A stretch of 64,000 nt of DNA, from NCBI GenBank assembly GCA_023678885.1, contig CM042979.1, positions 25,534,981 to 25,598,980 of the forward strand. Reading direction: 5' to 3'. The notes below the pieces were generated by a model. That model was not told the DNA's origin. It searched no databases and saw only the letters and a list, made by a program, of their open reading frames with translations. This document shows, in pieces, positions 10,798 to 22,830 of this stretch. How positions within the stretch are numbered: the stretch's first letter is position 1; each line of letters begins with the position of its first letter. Source of the DNA: Pogostemon cablin. Lineage: Eukaryota > Streptophyta > Magnoliopsida > Lamiales > Lamiaceae. The position numbers were made by a program, and so were the translations under genes.

Positions 10798-12245
10798 TGA
10801 TTGGTTGTTAATAGTCGGGATGACCAATTAAAGAATTTATCAAACCCAAGGGAATTTAGGATTTATGACCATCAAGTTATAGTCTCGTATTAGTTAGGAA
10901 CGATCGAGAAGAGAGATAATAAAAATAAGAAAAGAAACTAATTACAATATTTTTGAAATTTTCAATGCAAAGGAAGTTTTCATGATACAATTCAAATGGA
11001 TCAATCATGTAACACATCTAATTGTCTCCCAATTTATGCTATCATAATAAGAGCGAACACAAATTCCACCTAAACTCTCTCTCGAGATGAAGAGAATGTA
11101 GGCCCTTACAAAGGCCCCAAAATAGCACATAAGATCAATACCATAGCGAACACCTCCCAATATATACTAATTACATGTACGAGTTCCCTAAAAGGTGCTA
11201 AATCATAGGTAATATTCCCTTTCTAGGTACTATGAATTCATTAAGGTTGGGTTCCCCTCACTAGATTAATTGACCTCTCGATCTAACCTCTCTAGTGTCC
11301 ACTTATATAGTTCTAAACATGAGAGGTCGTCTCCAACTCTTCCCACATTAATCTACATAACCCACATCATGAAATAATTCAATTAATTCCTAAGACACAT
11401 AATTGAACTCTCATTTTAACCACATGTACTAGATAATTAACCACACAAATCAAACATATAGATTAAGCAATTAAACATCCATAAATGGAACTAATCAAAG
11501 CCGGGATCGCAATTTAAATAATATCACAAATTAATTCATAATCTAAACATCACTTAAACATCCAAAATATAGAAAATAAAAAGATAATAAGTAGGATTAG
11601 ATTTCACTGAATGAAGTTTTTATATCCACCAAGCTCATCCTTTCCTTGGTGTCCCTACCTTCTTGAAAAGGAATTAAAAACCTAATCTAGAAAAATATTT
11701 AAAACTTCGGATCCCTTGCCCCGAAAAAGGGAGGGATCTCAACTATGGAGGTCTTACTTAAAAGCCCTCTTAACTATTGAATCTTGGAAATGATTCAATT
11801 TAATGGAATTTAAATGGGTAAAGAATTGTTCAATGGTAGCTTTCATGGAAGAGGGCATTTATAATAGTAAGGATGAGAGAAATTTGAGTGAGTTTTCAAT
11901 GTGGGACAAGTGGGTTCATGTAGTGGTAGAGTGAGAGGAATTTGTGGTAAGTAATCAATGTGGGATAATTTAGCTCATGGGACCAAAAATGGGATTTATA
12001 ACATTTTTTTTTTGGCCCGTTCTTGCTTGTTTCAACTCCAAATCGAGCTCCGTTTTCTCCCACATCTTCCTCTTCACTTGTAGAATCAATTTTTATCAAA
12101 ATCACCTATTTTCTGTAAAAATAAATAAAAATACATTTCTCCAAATAATCAAGCAATTAATAGTATTTTCATTAAAATCATGCTCAATTTTTGAATTAAA
12201 GCCACAAAAATCCACTTAAAATGTAGGTGAATTTCACACCGATCA
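10798..12245 (-). repeat. 5' LTR (minus polarity) of the element in the mariner
   Basis: On the plus strand it starts TGATTGGTTGTTAATAG and ends CACACCGATCA. It has the same 1448-bp length as its partner, so indels are few or balanced. Confidence 0.88.
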
Positions 12246-12310
12246 CTAAGGTCCAACGCTTTTTGTTGTTTAAATATTACTCCTATTTAAGTTGTAAAAA
12301 AACTTGCTAT
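12246..12310 (+). repeat. 113-bp tandem repeat, remainder of copy 4
   Basis: Starts with the duplicated CTAAG and continues the unit cut at 7735 (GGTCCAACGCTTTTTG, then TTTAAGTTGTAAAAAAACTT). This confirms the exact insertion point of the LTR element. Confidence 0.8.
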
Positions 12311-13709
12311 AAATTGAAGTTTAAGTTCAACAAAGGCTCCTCTTATGCATAAATAGAGGCTTTTTATCATTTCATAACATATGCAATGCCTTCAATGAGA
12401 AATATATTTTATTCTTAACCAACCAGATGATTCTCAATGCCCTAAAGAACCCAAATTCTACTCAAGTAACATCACTTAATCCCACATCAAAAAAAAAGGG
12501 AAAAAAAACCATCAAAGTGAAGTATCAAGCTCAACAGAGGCAGATCAATCACTCATAAATATTCATGCTAAGTTCTGAAGTTCATTACTGAACATATGCA
12601 ATGCATCTCATTTTTTAACCACCAATAGTGTTTCTAAGCCCAAAAGAACAACAATTTCCCTCAAGTAACATCTATGAATCCCACCTACCCTTCAGCATAA
12701 TGTCATCACAAGGGCAATATGAAACTCAATATAGGTTATTCTAGAATATAAATATGCATAATATGCTCACAGCGCCATCACATACTTTAGATCAAAAGCC
12801 TTACAGAGCATAATCGACATAGCACATAATCAAGCCTCACAGGGCATACTAAGAATTCATCAATACTCATAACATAGAAAATACATGTACGCTTTTATAA
12901 ATATATAGATAAGCCTGTAGATGAAATCTTGCATATCCTCACTACAATCAACCTTTGTTGGATCCACATAAGTGTACAAAGGTTCTCCCACCGAATCTGG
13001 TGAGAGTGAATCAGAAACCATAGCATCCCAATCTGGCGAGAGCGAATCAGGAACCACAGCCTCCCAAATGGATTCTTCGAACTCAGTCTCGGGAACAATC
13101 TCATCTGGCTTAGATTCCGTAACCATCGACTCCAAGATGGAAAAAATTGACGAAATATTAACGAAATCTACCTTATGCTAATTGAGTTGAACGAAATCTG
13201 TCATATCAGAATTCATAACCACAGAAACGTTGAGATGAAGTTCAGATTCTATTTGGGAGTCGAATTAGAATCGAAGAAATTTTGGGATGGGGAGAAAGAA
13301 TCTGACATGAAGGTTGCTGCCACCAAGAAGATTATGAGAAGAGATGAGGTTACGATTTTAGTTTCAGATCCAACAAACAGAAAGAAAATAGAAATTTAGG
13401 GTTCATACATGAGAGAGAGAAAGGACGAGTGAGACGATATGCTAATGTTAGAAACTTGATGCGTTGTTGTTGGGTATCCTATTCTACTAAGGTAATGGAT
13501 AATTTAGGATTACAAGATTTAATTAAGTTGGGTTAAATTAATTGTGTGTTAATTTGATTGTACATTATAATAAAGCATTGTGGCATTTTAAAAAATAAGG
13601 GATAAGATGGAGGTAATTTAGGAATTTTATTTTGCCATTTTTGGGGGTGAACATTGTTGTGGGACGAACAAATGAGAAAAGGGTGAACGGTCTTCAGGGA
13701 CGGAGGGAG
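12311..13709. other. 3' region of the mariner element with a minus-strand frame
   Basis: Mostly non-coding and ends in the right TIR. A 91-codon minus-strand frame (13135-12860) is acidic and contains two SLSPD repeats. Upstream of it on the same strand lie another short frame beginning MSDSFSPSQNFF and a CT-rich leader, which resembles the 5' end of a plant gene. I do not recognise the protein, and stops separate the pieces. Confidence 0.4.
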
Positions 13710-13711
13710 TA

Positions 13712-15360
13712 TTAAATAATAATACTACTTAATCCACGTGCAAAAAATAAATATATACGTTTGTGGTGGACAGAGAGAGTATTATATTTCTTAATCTTCA
13801 TGCAAACAGTAGATGTAACTCTTTTAATAGGACAGAGGGAGTATTGGTTTTCAAAATTTAAGTAAATCGAAAACAAACGTAGCTAAATTTATTAATCATA
13901 TTGGATCCATGCAAACATAAGTAAGAAAAACCCATTCGATTTTAAAAAGTAAAAAAACCAATTTTCAACCGAACTGATAATTATAAAGTGAGAATTTGAA
14001 TCTTACTTTTGGCATAAATTTGGTCGACACGCAATCAAACATGAAGTCTTCTCTATCATTTTAGATTTACCTCGTCCACTAATTCCGAAATAGAGATAGT
14101 AGGCCTTAATAATGGATGTACTCCATCTGTTCACTTGAAACGTAACAGTTTGCCTTTTGCACATGGATAAAGAAGTATAATAATTTAATGTGTAATGGAT
14201 TGAGGGATATACTCCATCCGTTGCACTAAAATGTTAGTGTTCTGTCATTTTGATTCGTCCTAATACAAAGTGTGTATTCCCCTTTTTGATAGAAATGACC
14301 CATATAAATTAATTATTTTTCTTTCCTTGGGCCCACACTTCGCACTAATTCACATACACATTTTACATTAAAATATAAATTCTCTCACCTAAATACATAT
14401 TAAAATATTATATCCCTTGATCTACATTAAAAAAAGTAATTGCACACGTATTAGGGGACGTAGGTAGTAATATTATAATATATAAATATTATTTCTCTCA
14501 CTTAACTACATATTAAAATATTATATTTCTTAATTTAAGTGCAAAAAATAAATGCACACATATTAGTGGGATGGAGATAGTAAATATTTTAATATGTAGT
14601 GGGTAGTTGTATTAGTATTAAATGTGGGGCCATGTGTAGTGACTTGTGTATGATATTATTTTTTGTGAATTACATTAATCCAAAAAAAATCAATATATTT
14701 TTTATTGAAATGGACCAAAATGATAAAATGAATACGAAGGGATCTGAGAAAGTACCATTTAATGTTAAATGAAATGATCATCTCATCTAAAAGTTTAAGC
14801 TTTTAAGATGAGGTGGTCATTTAGCCTTCATGTGAGAGATAAGTGACTTGATTAAGTATTAAACGATATATTCTCTATAAGCTTAAACTTTGAGATGAAG
14901 TGATCATTTAATATTTAACAATATAATACTTCATCCGTCCCACAACAAGGGGTGCATTCTACCATTTTTGTATGTCCCAACACAAGAGGTGCATTTTCTT
15001 TTGTTGGGTAATAGGACCCACACAAAACAATTAATTTATCTCCATGTGACCACACACCACATTAATACACATACTCATTATACATTAATATATTGTATTT
15101 CTCTTTCCTTAACTATCCATTAAATATTGCTTTCTCCGTCTAAGGTTTACTTTTTTTCATTTTGGGTTGTCTCAAGTAAAGGTTTACGTTTCTTTTTTTT
15201 GTCAAGTTGGGCCTACAAAAAATAATTAATTATTTTATGTAGGATCCATACACAACACAAATACAATTACTAATTTCATTGCATATTATATTTTTTAATC
15301 GATATACAAAAACATAAACATTAATGTGGAACTGAAAAAAAAAATGAGGAGGGAGGGAAA
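13712..15360. mobile_element. Fragmented Stowaway-type MITEs
   Basis: Right-type ends occur at about 13778 (GGACAGAGAGAG|TA) and 13842 (GGACAGAGGGAG|TA). A probable copy spans 14212-14467 (CTCCATCCG ... GACGTAGGTAG, TA on both sides), followed by a second copy of its right half ending at 14580. Left ends lie near 14939 (CTTCATCCGTCCC) and 15131. Between 14760 and 14920 is an unrelated repeat, AAGTATTAAACGAT..TTTGAGATGA, also seen near 61040 and 61600. No coding sequence is present. Confidence 0.6.
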
Positions 15361-15676
15361 AATTGGGAGTTGACAAGGGTGGAGGAAATATTAGAGGGAC
15401 CCGCAAAGATATGGGAATCTGGCGTGAATCCTCTCTCTACGAGACAGCGACGAGTCCACTGAATCATCCAAAAGGACGCCATTAGGTATGTGCGCCCTCA
15501 TCTTTATCTCTCTGCTCCGCCTCTCTCTATCTCTCATTATTCCAACTCTTGTCATATCGCCACGTTGCCAATTCACATCACCCTAAAGTTTTCAAATGAT
15601 TTTCTAATTAATGCTCTCCGACCCTAGGTACACCCATTGTCATCCCATAAACATTAAAAATAGAAAAAAAAAAATA
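15361..15676. other. Spacer, nothing recognised
   Basis: Contains CT-rich stretches and a 61-codon minus-strand frame (15391-15576) without recognisable similarity. No repeat ends are visible. Confidence 0.4.
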
Positions 15677-15967
15677 CTCTCTCCGTCCTGGGTATTTTTA
15701 CCCGTTTGTACGGGCACGGAGATTAAGACATTTTATTTTTTTAATATATAATGTAAGAGAAAGTAGGGATAAATTAGTAATTTAAAAAGAAAAAGTGAAT
15801 AAAGTTATTGGGAATGATGAATAAAGTGTAAAAAAGTAATTAAAGTTGTTGGGATTGTAAAAAGTAGGTAATAAAATATTATGTATTTTTGCCAAAAATA
15901 GAATGGGTAAAAATACGTGGGACATCCCAAAATGGAAAGTGGGTAAAAATACGTGGGACGGATGGAG
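15677..15967. mobile_element. Stowaway-type MITE, complete (291 bp)
   Basis: CTCTCTCCGTCCTGGGTATT at the left and AATACGTGGGACGGATGGAG at the right form the TIRs, with TA on each side. A second internal GGTAAAAATACGTGGGAC shows a subterminal repeat. Confidence 0.85.
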
Positions 15968-15969
15968 TA

Positions 15970-16196
15970 CTTCTTTTGTCACATGTTAAGGTATCATTTT
16001 TTCCATTTTAGTTGTCTCTCCCAAAAGATCCATTTTTATTTTTTACACACATGAGACTCACGCACCTCCTCTAATACAATTAAAATATAAGGTACATACT
16101 CCTACTAATACAACTACCCACTACACATTAAATAATAATACTTCTTAATCTACGTGCCAAAATGCAAATGACCCTCTTACGTCGGGACGGAGGAAG
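15970..16196. mobile_element. Stowaway-type MITE, adjacent copy (227 bp)
   Basis: Begins directly after the TA of the preceding MITE (CTTCTTTTGTCACATGTTAAG) and ends CGTCGGGACGGAGGAAG before TA. The two elements share one TA, so this one probably inserted into the target duplication of its neighbour or the reverse. Confidence 0.7.
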
Positions 16197-16271
16197 TATT
16201 TTTTTTAGGGCTGAGTATTTTGTAAGATCATCTCACGGTAAGATTATTTTACACTTTCATAATAGATATTA

Positions 16272-16510
16272 CTTCCTTCGTCTGTTTTTTATTTTGGATT
16301 GCCACAAGTTAAGATTTACGTTTCTTTTTTTTGTCCAGTTGGACCCACACAATATAATTATTTATTCCATGTAGGCTCAAATACAACACTAATACAACGA
16401 CCCACTTTATATTATATATTATTTCTCTCACCTCACTATACATTAAACTATTATATCTTTTAATCTATGTGCAAAAAACATAGGTAAACGTTACCGCGGT
16501 ACGGAGGGAG
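16272..16510. mobile_element. Stowaway-type MITE (239 bp)
   Basis: Left end CTTCCTTCGTCTG, right end GGTACGGAGGGAG, flanked by TA. The interior resembles the fragment near 15131 (TAAGATTTACGTTTCTTTTT). Confidence 0.75.
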
Positions 16511-16641
16511 TACTTTCTATAAAATGTTAGTATTACTTTTGCTATAAAATAATGTTATCACATTTTATTTATACTATAAATTATTCACAAAATAGCATTA
16601 TCAATTTTCATTAATTGAATATAACTTTTCTCATAAAAATT

Positions 16642-17827
16642 AGGGTTAATTGCGCCAAAAACCCTGACCTTTTCGCGTATTTCAAATTAGTTCAAACTTT
16701 TCAATATTTACAAATAAATTCTCGACATTTAACTCTTTTTCAAATCAAGCCACCGGACAACAGAAGGCATGCCAAGTGCTGATGTATCCATCTCTCTTTC
16801 ATGTCACCTTCCACGTGTATAAAACGACGTCGTTTCGGCCTTCCACCTGTCGAAAAGTTAATTACATGAAAAGTATAAACCTTTCCTCCGATTGCGAATT
16901 AGTCCAAACTTTTAAAAATTTTGTAAATAAGTACCTGACTTTAAGCTCGTATTGCAACTCAAACCACCGGGTGAAGGGCTGTTCGGACGCTGATGTGTAA
17001 CTGTATATGCCACGTTACTTTACACTAGTTAACATAAATACGTTGTTTTGATTATTTTAATTTATTAAGATTTTCAAAAAAAACCCTCATATATCACACA
17101 CTAACATTATTTGATCAAAATATGAATCACGACAGTAGATGGAGAGAGAAAATCCTACAATGTACTTCTGCATAGTTAAGGCCAAGAACAGATCAGCCAC
17201 AGGATTGAAGGAGCCAATTAATCACTATTCTTGTCCCCAAAATTATTTTCTACACTCTAATTGCTAAATAGCAACAACAATTATTGTATGGATCATCTAA
17301 TTGAAATTCAGAAATTGTCTTCCACAACCCCTCACACATGGCGGATTTTGATAGATAATATTAATATGTGATATATGAGGATGTTCTTTTGGATATACAT
17401 TAATTTAAATTTAAAAAATTAAAACAGAGCCCTGTTGTTAACAAATATAGAGTGACTTGGCTTATATAATGACACGGCAGCGTCCGGATAGACCTCGAGC
17501 TGCCCGGTGGTTCAATTTGTAATACGGGCTAAAGTTGGGTACTTATTTGTAAAATTTTTAAAAGTTTGGACGCAATCGGCAGAAAGGTTGGGACTTTTTC
17601 ATGCAATTAACTTTTTGACAGGTGGAAGGCTGAAACGATGTCGTTTTGTACACGTGGAAGGTGACGTGGAAGAGAGATGGACACGTCAGCACTGGGCAGG
17701 CCTCCCGCTGCCCGGTGTCTTGATTTGAAAAAATATTAAAGGTCGAGAACTTATTTGTAAATATTGAAAAGTTTGGACTAATTTGAAATTTGCGAAAAAA
17801 GTCAGGGTTTTTGGCGCAATTAACCCT
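16642..17827. mobile_element. Long-TIR foldback element, 1.19 kb
   Basis: Both ends read AGGGTTAATTGCGCCAAAAA inward and match as inverted repeats for roughly 350 bp, including the CGACGTCGTTTCGG / CGATGTCGTTTTG block and the CCACCGGG blocks. The 7-bp direct repeat AAAAATT sits immediately outside each end (16635-16641, 17828-17834). The centre (about 17000-17480) has no transposase. The long TIRs suggest a Mutator-type non-autonomous element, but a 7-bp duplication is not the usual 9 bp, so the superfamily is uncertain. Confidence 0.8.
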
Positions 17828-17834
17828 AAAAATT

Positions 17835-18477
17835 ATTACTTTTTATCCATCTCACATAAATCTTACGTCACATGGGTGCACGGTATGTCTCCAGAATACA
17901 GGAGACCAACTAAATATAAAATTCAAGTTAGCCATTTGATATATAAAATATTTGAATTAATATAATTTTTTAAGTAACATCATCATCACCTTATAATTAT
18001 TGTTCAAAAATTTACTCATGTTAGATAAATTTTATTGCACTTTAATAACAAAAAAAATTCATTCACTTTTTTTTTATTTGTAAATTTTATCTGTTCACTT
18101 TAAAGACATAATTTTTTTTATATTTACATTTAATGCGGACATCATCTAAAGCAGCCAAAATATGTAGTAAACTGCCTTAATCCAAATTTTCAATTATTTG
18201 TATAATGAGCAAAATAAATAAAACATTATTACTCTATAGTGAGATGATTATATATATATAAAATAAACTGTAAGACTGATGGATCTATAATTAAAATATA
18301 ATTATTATACATGTTAAATATATTATTAATAATTTAGTAAATCATATTATAACACTTTAAAATTATATATTAATGTATTATTTATCATACTTTAACCATT
18401 AATTATATTTTAATAATGAGACAACCCATCTTACATAATTATCTTTCTATTAGAGACTTTATGCTTGGATAAATTGT
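17835..18477. other. AT-rich spacer
   Basis: No gene or clear repeat end. Short TA runs occur near 18250. Confidence 0.5.
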
Positions 18478-18862
18478 GAAAAATGCCACTTTTAGAAGTT
18501 GATTTTGGAAAAATGCCACCTAACATATTCTTTTTTTGGAAAAATGTTACTTTTTAACTTTTTCTCCCTCTTAATTATATAATTAATACATAGTCGCACA
18601 TTTAGACGTATATATAGTCGCGTGCACTGGTTGCGCATATGTTACTAAATAAAATATGTGAATGATCGCACATGTAGTCGTGTGTAGGGTCACATATATA
18701 CTCGCGTGTAGGATTGCAAGTATAGTCACAAAAGAGGTCACATATTAGAGTTAATTATATCCAAAATCTTTTACTAAAAAAAGTGGGTTTTTTTAGAAAA
18801 ATTATGGTGAATGGCATTTTTTTCAAAAATGAATTATTAAAAGTAGCATTTTTGCTGAAACA
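18478..18862. mobile_element. Possible MITE with AAAAATGCCACTTTTA arms
   Basis: The left side (GTGAAAAATGCCACTTTTAG) and the complement of the right side (AGCAAAAATGCTACTTTTAA) are imperfect inverted repeats, with a second inner copy of each. The centre repeats 'AGTCGCGTG/TAGTCGTGTG' words. Target duplications are not clear. Confidence 0.4.
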
Positions 18863-19589
18863 CGTTGTGCTCAAGACAACATGTAAATAAAACATTCCGA
18901 AAAAAATATAAAAGTGAATTAAAGCTAATAATACTATATAGTCCACATAAATATATACACACTAAATTTAAATTATAAGAACAAGGTGTAAAAGACTAAG
19001 AAAGATACTTGAATTAAAGTATTTAGACAGCCTTTTTGTCTTTGGAAATATCTGATAAAGTTATGGTAAGTGAAAAGTGAGATATCAGAAAGCCTTGCAA
19101 TTCATTCATGTGTCAATACTAATAACCACAATTTTTCTTATTCCTTTTTGGCTTAAAGTAGAGGGATTACTAAGGATTACCAATCATTAATATAACAGCA
19201 TCACATTCTTGCTTAGTCTTTTGCCAATTAAATAACGACTCCCAATTGGCATTGTATAAACAATTGAATCATGGAATATTAGTTTAATTCATATATGTTT
19301 TGAGTTACTTAACACCAAATAGTGTTAATAATTATGTGATATCCTTTCATGATAAACCTGCTTTATTAGTTTTTATTTTTTAATAAAGATAGTATTTCTT
19401 TTCATTTATATATATCACGAATTATTTATAAAATAATTTATTTGGACGACTATAACTTTTTATTAATTTGATATTATCTTTTAATAAAATATTATCACTT
19501 TTTTTTTATACCATAAAATTCATTACGTGAGTCGATATCACATGAGTGTAAATGGTCTTCACTTTATTTTTTCTTTTTTTTCGTCCATC
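18863..19589. other. AT-rich spacer
   Basis: Nothing recognised on either strand. Confidence 0.5.
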
Positions 19590-20262
19590 ATGTGTTGGGT
19601 TTGCCCCAATGATATTTGGCCCAAAATTATTTTAAAGAAGCCCAAGAAGAATTAATAAAGACCCAAGCTGAAGGATTATTGATGGCCCAACAATTTAGAT
19701 TAATTGTGGGTCCAGCAGCATGACCCTTTATTGGGTCAATTACATGATATGTTTGCTAGAGGCGTGAGTAGCGACGAGAAGCAAGAATTGAGACTGAGGG
19801 TGAGCAGAATAGAGTGCGAGAGATCAAGGGAGGAAAAGAGAGAGGGGTGCGTGAGAAGCATCCCACTTTAAGAGTCCGTTTCTTTACCGTTTCAATTCAA
19901 ATTTCAAGAAGGAGTTCGTGGTGGCGTCCTCTATTTATTGGTTGGGGTGGATTTCTTAGAAATATCTCCCGGGGTACAACGAAAATCGAGTGATTCGTAT
20001 TCTCTTTGTACTATTTTATTGTCTCTTCTCCAATTGTTATTCTGTATTCCAAGAATAATTATCTTGATGGTATTTTTGTGATTTTGTGGTATTTTTCTAT
20101 TTGTAATAGAGAAATAAAATCTTTCATGATTAGTGGATCATTTTTTGGACTAGTATGTGATTTTTACCCTGAACTTGGGGGATTTTCCTCATTAAAATTA
20201 TTGGTATTGATTTTGTATGTTTTCTTCATATTTATTTAGTTTGTGGTTTTTTATTGATGTAG
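19590..20262 (+). mobile_element. Possible LTR or LTR fragment
   Basis: Starts TGTGTTGGGTTTGCCCCAAT and is rich in GCCCA words, then purine-rich (19780-19860). A sequence like an R-U5 junction follows (GTATTCTCTTTGTACTATTT). Copia-type LTRs often begin TGTTGGGT. No second copy or target duplication is seen, so this is a weak call. Confidence 0.3.
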
Positions 20263-20626
20263 AAGCGTATCAAATGATATGAACTCCATTGATTTCTTGT
20301 ATAAAATACCAATGAATCATAACACTCGGGAAAATATTTCTCTGATAAGAATTTTCATAAAATTTTTGAATGACCTTCCAATGACAAGAAGCAAGTATTA
20401 AATATTACAATTGTAGTCAAAAGCATTAAATGTTATAAGAATATAAGTAGCCATTCAAACAAGATGTTGAAATTAAATACTACTAAAGAAAGCAATTAAA
20501 TGTTCATGCATCATCATCCTTATCACTTACCTATTCTCATATTTGAGTGAAAAGATTGATGTATTGATATTATTGAAATTTTTTGTGTTTTGTTATGCCG
20601 AACATATCATTGTGTATAGTCTATTC
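20263..20626. other. Spacer, nothing recognised
   Basis: AT-rich, non-coding. Confidence 0.5.
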
Positions 20627-21646
20627 CAATGATTTCAAAACCGGACCGGACCGGCCGGTTCGACCAGTTCAACCGGGAATCGGAGCCGGAACCGGTCCGA
20701 AAGCCCCCTAAAAACCGCTTTTAAGGTCAAACCGGGAAAAATCGGGTTGAACCGGCTCAAACTGGAATAACCGGCTGAACCGGTCAAACCGATAACCGAC
20801 GGTTCCTTTTTTTTTTTCAACTTTTTTTTGCCGGTCAAACCGGTAACCGACGGTTCCTTTTTTTTTTTTTTCAACTTTTTTTTTAATTTTTATTTTTATT
20901 TTTATTTTTTAAAATTTTCACTTTGAAACTTGAATCATCGACTAATTTAAGAGCCAACAATTCCAACAATACAAGTGTTCCAACAATACAAGTGTAAAGA
21001 AAGGGAAGTATTGATCTTTATATGTGATCTAATACCCCTTATCTTCAATAAGAAATCAATGTGGGATGAGAAAAAGAAGGGGAATCATTAGTCTTTATAT
21101 AGAGTTTCAATGCTCTCTCTTTCCAATAATTAACCAATGTGGGATATTGATTAAGATGAGAAGAATTTTATTAAACAAAATATTTACTACATGTAATTTA
21201 GTACTAACTAATTATTTGTTTAAATTTGAAATAAATAAATTTATTTGCTTTGTATACAAAAAAATAAATAATTTTTTTAATAAATGTTGATTAAAATTAG
21301 AATTAATTATTTCCTTTTTATATTAGAATGAACCATTTTAATTTTATTTTTATTTCAATTTCAATATTCATAATTAATTTTTTTGATCCATTATTTTTAA
21401 TAAATATATATTCACATGTAAATTAATATGTTAATATAAAATTATCTATAAATAATAAATTATTAAGTTATATAAAATATTAAATCATATATAAAATAAT
21501 AAAATATTAAATAATATATAAAATAATTAAATATTATTAAAAATAGTGAATTTCTAGTTTTTTCGGTTGAACCGCCGGTCTAACCGGTCCGACCGTGAAC
21601 CGTTGGGCTCTCCGGTTTGACCTCCGGCTCGGTTATGAAAACACTG
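20627..21646. mobile_element. Non-autonomous hAT element with CCGG-rich ends
   Basis: The left end CAATGATTTCAAAACCGG and the complement of the right end, CAGTGTTTTCATAACCGAG, are hAT-style TIRs (CA-GTG start). Flanking 8-mers GTCTATTC (20619-20626) and ATCTATTC (21647-21654) differ at one base, fitting an 8-bp hAT duplication. The terminal 250 bp on the left and about 90 bp on the right are strings of ACCGG/GGTTC words; the middle is AT-rich and non-coding. Confidence 0.8.
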
Positions 21647-21654
21647 ATCTATTC

Positions 21655-22562
21655 TATTTAGATACGATCCACCTTTCATTCTTCAATTTATGCATTGTGT
21701 ACGTATATAATTTCTAAAATATTGTAGGAGTATTGGATTGGTTCTCGTTTAATCTTTACCTCCATCACTGAGTTCAATAAGGAGCACAATTTTCAATTAC
21801 ATTTTGATAACATCTCCTTTACATGTTAGAAGAATGACATCAGGATAGTCTTAGCCTTTTTCTTTAGAATTCAATTTTTTTTAAGAGTATAAATTTTATC
21901 TTTCACTAACCTGTCTTTCATTCCAAGATTATGTAATACCCAAAGAATTAATTGCAAGAAAAATCACGAATTTTAATTTTATTACAAATTAATCTATACT
22001 TTTAAGAAATTAAAAAAAAAATTCACCTCACAAATTTTATAAAAGAACCCCATCTTTAATCCCCTTGAGAAAAATATTACATATTGGTTGTTTTTTACAA
22101 TAATATTAAAAGTTGAGTTTTTTTTTTCAATTTTTAAAAAATATAGATTAATTTGCAGTAAAGTTCTTAAATTTTCTTGTTATTAACCCTAACAAAATGT
22201 AATCAGATCGCAAATAAAAAAGTTTGAATTAGTCCAGTCTCAAAACCATTGGCCCAATATCTTATATGGCCCAAACATTAAACTAGGCTTATATCATTGA
22301 GCTCTAGTGGGCCTTATATGTGTACCTACTACCTGGCAATCGCCCATCGATGCTTGCGTAGTTTTCTTCTTCTTTATGAAGCCACGTAGTTTTCTTCTTA
22401 TACTATTAATTAATTAATTACTATTAGTTGGTGAAAGTGTATGCCATAATATAGGGATGAAAACTAGAATGGCCTAGTAATTAATTTTTTAAACTTAATA
22501 CTTTTATCATGAATGGAAAAGAAACTAAATTAGAAAATGGTGCAAGTATTAAATAAAGAAAA
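21655..22562. other. Spacer, nothing recognised
   Basis: No coding frame of substance and no paired repeat ends. Confidence 0.5.
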
Positions 22563-22830
22563 GAGTTAATTACATGAAAATTTCAATATTTTTCGCCGAC
22601 TGTGAAGTAATCTAAACTTTTGACATTTTACAAAAAAAGTCCACCGTCTTTGAGGTATGTTGCAAATTAAGCTTATCGGGCAGTTAATTCTGCCCGGTGG
22701 CTGACGTGGCGTTGACATTTGCCACGTCAGCTTCCATGTCATCTTTGCATTTATTGCATGAAAAATCACAACCTTTATTAAATTTGCGATTTAGTACTAA
22801 CCTTTAAAATTTATAAAAAAAAAGAACATC
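22563..22830. repeat. Partial relative of the 16642-17827 element
   Basis: Shares the phrases AGTTAATTACATGAAAA, AATCTAAACTTTTGACATTTT and TGCCCGGTGGCTGACGTGGC with the arms of the element at 16642. It contains a perfect 10-bp inverted repeat, CTGACGTGGC (22701-22710) / GCCACGTCAG (22721-22730). No target duplication is evident. Confidence 0.5.

Larger units (their letters stand above)
7736..12245 (-). mobile_element. Non-autonomous Tat-type LTR retrotransposon
   Basis: Two 1448-bp direct repeats bound a 1614-bp interior, and the whole is flanked by the 5-bp duplication CTAAG (7731-7735 and 12246-12250). Polarity is minus: next to the right LTR the complementary strand reads TAGCGCCGTTGCTGGGG, close to the TGGCGCCGTTGCCGGGG primer site seen in Tat/Ogre-type elements, and next to the left LTR it reads TTTAAGTTTGGAGGTT, a polypurine-tract-like end. 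The interior has no gag or pol frame, so it must have moved with proteins made elsewhere (a LARD-like derivative). The LTRs differ at about 12 of the first 165 bases, the oldest-looking pair in this window. Confidence 0.85.
5346..13709 (+). mobile_element. Full-length mariner-like element, interrupted by an LTR element
   Basis: The left end (5346-5373) and the complement of the right end share about 28 bp with three mismatches, starting CTCCCTCCGTCCCT. TA dinucleotides flank both ends (5344-5345, 13710-13711). Inside is a plant mariner-type transposase pseudogene (5942-7382). Removing the nested LTR element (7736-12245) and one CTAAG copy leaves about 3.85 kb, a sensible size for a plant mariner-like element. 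It is probably immobile: the transposase is broken and the body has more than doubled in length. Confidence 0.85.

Noticed and set aside
12972..13399. Plus-strand frames with TESGESESETIAS repeats
   Set aside because: Complement of the acidic SLSPD frame; neither strand is proven, and the minus strand has the more gene-like leader.
20006..20239. 77-codon hydrophobic plus-strand frame
   Set aside because: T-rich composition gives Phe/Ile/Leu runs; it lies in LTR-like sequence with no homologous motif recognised.
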